64,000 bases of DNA. It comes from Prunella strophiata (taxonomy: Eukaryota > Chordata > Aves > Passeriformes > Prunellidae). Shown in pieces: positions 62,210 to 64,000 of the stretch; positions within the stretch are counted from its first letter, which is position 1, and every line of letters starts with the position of its first letter. The stretch is from positions 24,710,597 to 24,774,596 of the forward strand of contig JAZBQD010000001.1 of NCBI GenBank assembly GCA_036583965.1, given 5' to 3'. The notes below the pieces were generated by a model. It made no database searches. It saw only the letters and a list, made by a program, of their open reading frames with translations, and was not told the DNA's origin. Made by a program: the position numbers and the translations under genes.

Positions 62210-63282
62210 AGTATGAAACAAGACTTAAAAGATTTGGTTGATGCTGGAAGTCAGTTGTGAATATGGGACCCCTGTAGTTGATTACAGTTGATTTGAATAT
62301 GTGGCTCCCCACTAGCCTGGTTTACAAATTTTGTTTCTCTCACAGACTTGGTACTTCTGTGCCAAATTGTGATTTTTTTCTTTTTTCTGGTGTGGGCTTC
62401 ACATGACTTCCTCCAATTCTTTCCACCTCCACAGTGAACTGAAAATCCAAGGACTGATACAGGTTAAGAAATGTGAGATTTTCACACCAGATGCCCACAT
62501 TTTATTGATTTTTGCTTTGCCTCAAGCAAAAAGTAATTGTATTAAGAACTTTTACAAAGCCTGGGTGTTATTTCCATCAAACTATTGTGAGTCCTGGGGA
62601 CAAGTCAGAGTAGCTCAATTCCCCTCCTGCAAAAGTGAACTGCCATGAAGAGAAACACATCTAGGGAATTTCAGTGAAAGAATGACAGGGTCTTTCCCCC
62701 TGGGACTGTACCAGAGCAATCAAGAAAAACATTTTCACAGGGCCTACAAATACTGCTAAATAAAATTAAAAGCCCCAAAGTCCTGGTAGTGTGGGACACC
62801 AAGAGAAGAAAATTACAGTGCTTCATACAGTGTGGCACCAGAACAGATCTCCAGAATGAATTTTTTGCTTTTTTTACCAACTTGTCTTTGTAGCTTTGGT
62901 TTTATTTTTGTAGCTTGTGCTTATTTTTTTGTACTTATTTTCTTTTTACCTAGTTTTGCCTCTTTAGTTACTGCTGAGTATGGCCCTGGCTAACAGAGCA
63001 GGTGCTCTTATGCCTCTTGCAGGACCTCTCCAAGATCCTGTGGCCCTGCATGGCTTCTTGTGATCCCCAAAGGAAGCCTGCTCAGAGCTGACATGGAATG
63101 AAATGTAGTGCTGAGACACCAGTTTAGAGAATTATCCAGAAGGAGAGCCATGAGGTCTGTTGCAAATGGTGTCAGGACTTAGAAAGAATACCTGCTGCCT
63201 GCAAAATCCCAGAAAACAGGTCCTGGAACTCTCCAGCTGTCATTGGGATTTCCATCAATGCACAGAGGCACCTCCATAAATA
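62210..63282. other. Unique non-coding DNA, no gene seen
   Basis: No exon, RNA gene or repeat family is recognised. The frame 62403-62648 plus (81 codons) has no recognisable domain. The stretch 62880-62960 is T-rich. Confidence 0.6.
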
Positions 63283-63308
63283 CATATATATATATATATA
63301 TATATACA
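63283..63308. repeat. (AT)n microsatellite
   Basis: About 12 AT dinucleotides, with imperfect ATAC units on both sides. Likely polymorphic in length. Confidence 0.9.
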
Positions 63309-64000
63309 ACATATACACAGTTTACAGGAATAATTTTCTGTTGTGCCAGTGTCAGCGAGTATTAGCATGATAAATTCACCTTCACCATTTCTTCAGGGTT
63401 CAAGGCCATCAGTCCTTGACTCACAGAACTATTTCTGATTCAGGCCTCTGTTGAACAAAGTTTCCAACATGATTTTCTCTCTTGGGCTTTGTGGTCCTTA
63501 GAAGGATCACAGCTTAGGAAGTTAACTTCAGATGTTTTCCAGTCACAGCCTTTGCCTGTCAACAAGATTAATCTCCCTGCAAATGAATTTGGATGTCCTT
63601 AGAAGGTGGGAAGGCCTTTGGCACAACCTTGAACTGCCTGGCAGTGCAAGGTTGGGTTAAGTGGAGGATGGTCTGATCTGTTCAGTGCTCAGTCTCAAAA
63701 CCTGTCAGACCTGGGAGTGTTCTGAAGTGTCACTAAACCCAGCAGTGACTTGCAGATCTCTTAGCAACAAAGCAGGTTAGCTTTGAAGGGAGGGAAGGCT
63801 TGAGGACTGCTGTGACTTACCTGAATGTCTGTCACACACCCATAGTTCTGCTCTGAGCAGGGAATTTTGTACACCCATTCCACAGGAATTCTCCAGCAGC
63901 TTGGCTGTGCTTCCTCTCTCCTATCTCCCTTGTAGCCATGCTCACTTTCACTCTCATTAGTTCTGCTCTTTTGCTGAAAATTCACTCTCTGTGCTCTTGA
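63309..64000. other. Unique non-coding DNA to the window end
   Basis: No exon, RNA gene or known repeat is recognised. The only longer frame, 63761-63985 minus (74 codons), has no recognisable content. Confidence 0.6.

Noticed and set aside
1..64000. CRISPR arrays, operons, phage or plasmid features
   Set aside because: No regular spaced repeats or bacterial gene organisation are present; the window is vertebrate non-coding DNA.

Overview
The window looks like non-coding DNA from a bird, most likely a songbird (passerine). The base for this is three CR1 LINE fragments, the standard avian retrotransposon, and three solo LTRs whose sequence I recognise from memory as of the kind common in passerine genomes. 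CpG is very scarce, runs of A or T are frequent, and there is no operon-like or dense coding structure. I found no exon, tRNA, rRNA, snRNA or known microRNA that I can support. The longest open frames (196, 174 and 172 codons) are explained by retroelement antisense sequence or by chance. The window is therefore either a gene-poor intergenic stretch or the inside of a large intron, and the sequence alone does not decide which.

Layout. Bases 1-19754 are unique-looking non-coding DNA with A/T tracts, a few AT-rich blocks that resemble conserved enhancers, and a perfect 19-bp-arm palindrome at 16998-17037. Bases 19755-21340 hold a decayed minus-strand CR1 reverse transcriptase fragment. It is split by a solo LTR of about 615 bp, flanked by a 6-bp target duplication, and by a second, unidentified insert of about 255 bp. 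Bases 21341-37629 are again unique non-coding DNA, with a GC-rich but CpG-free block near 28.5 kb and enhancer-like AT-rich blocks near 21.5 and 30.2 kb. CR1 3' tails lie at 37630-37825 and 43290-43505, both on the plus strand.

Two related solo LTRs, about 94% identical by eye and in the same orientation, sit at 41192-41812 and 51867-52490. Each has its own flanking target duplication, so they are independent insertions and not the ends of one provirus. The right end (52.5-64 kb) is unique non-coding DNA with a candidate conserved cluster at 60.2-61.2 kb and an (AT)n microsatellite at 63.28 kb.

No genes act together here. What can be read is a history of retroelement insertion plus candidate regulatory sequence. 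I see no convincing new biological system. The most unusual single object is the palindrome at 17 kb.
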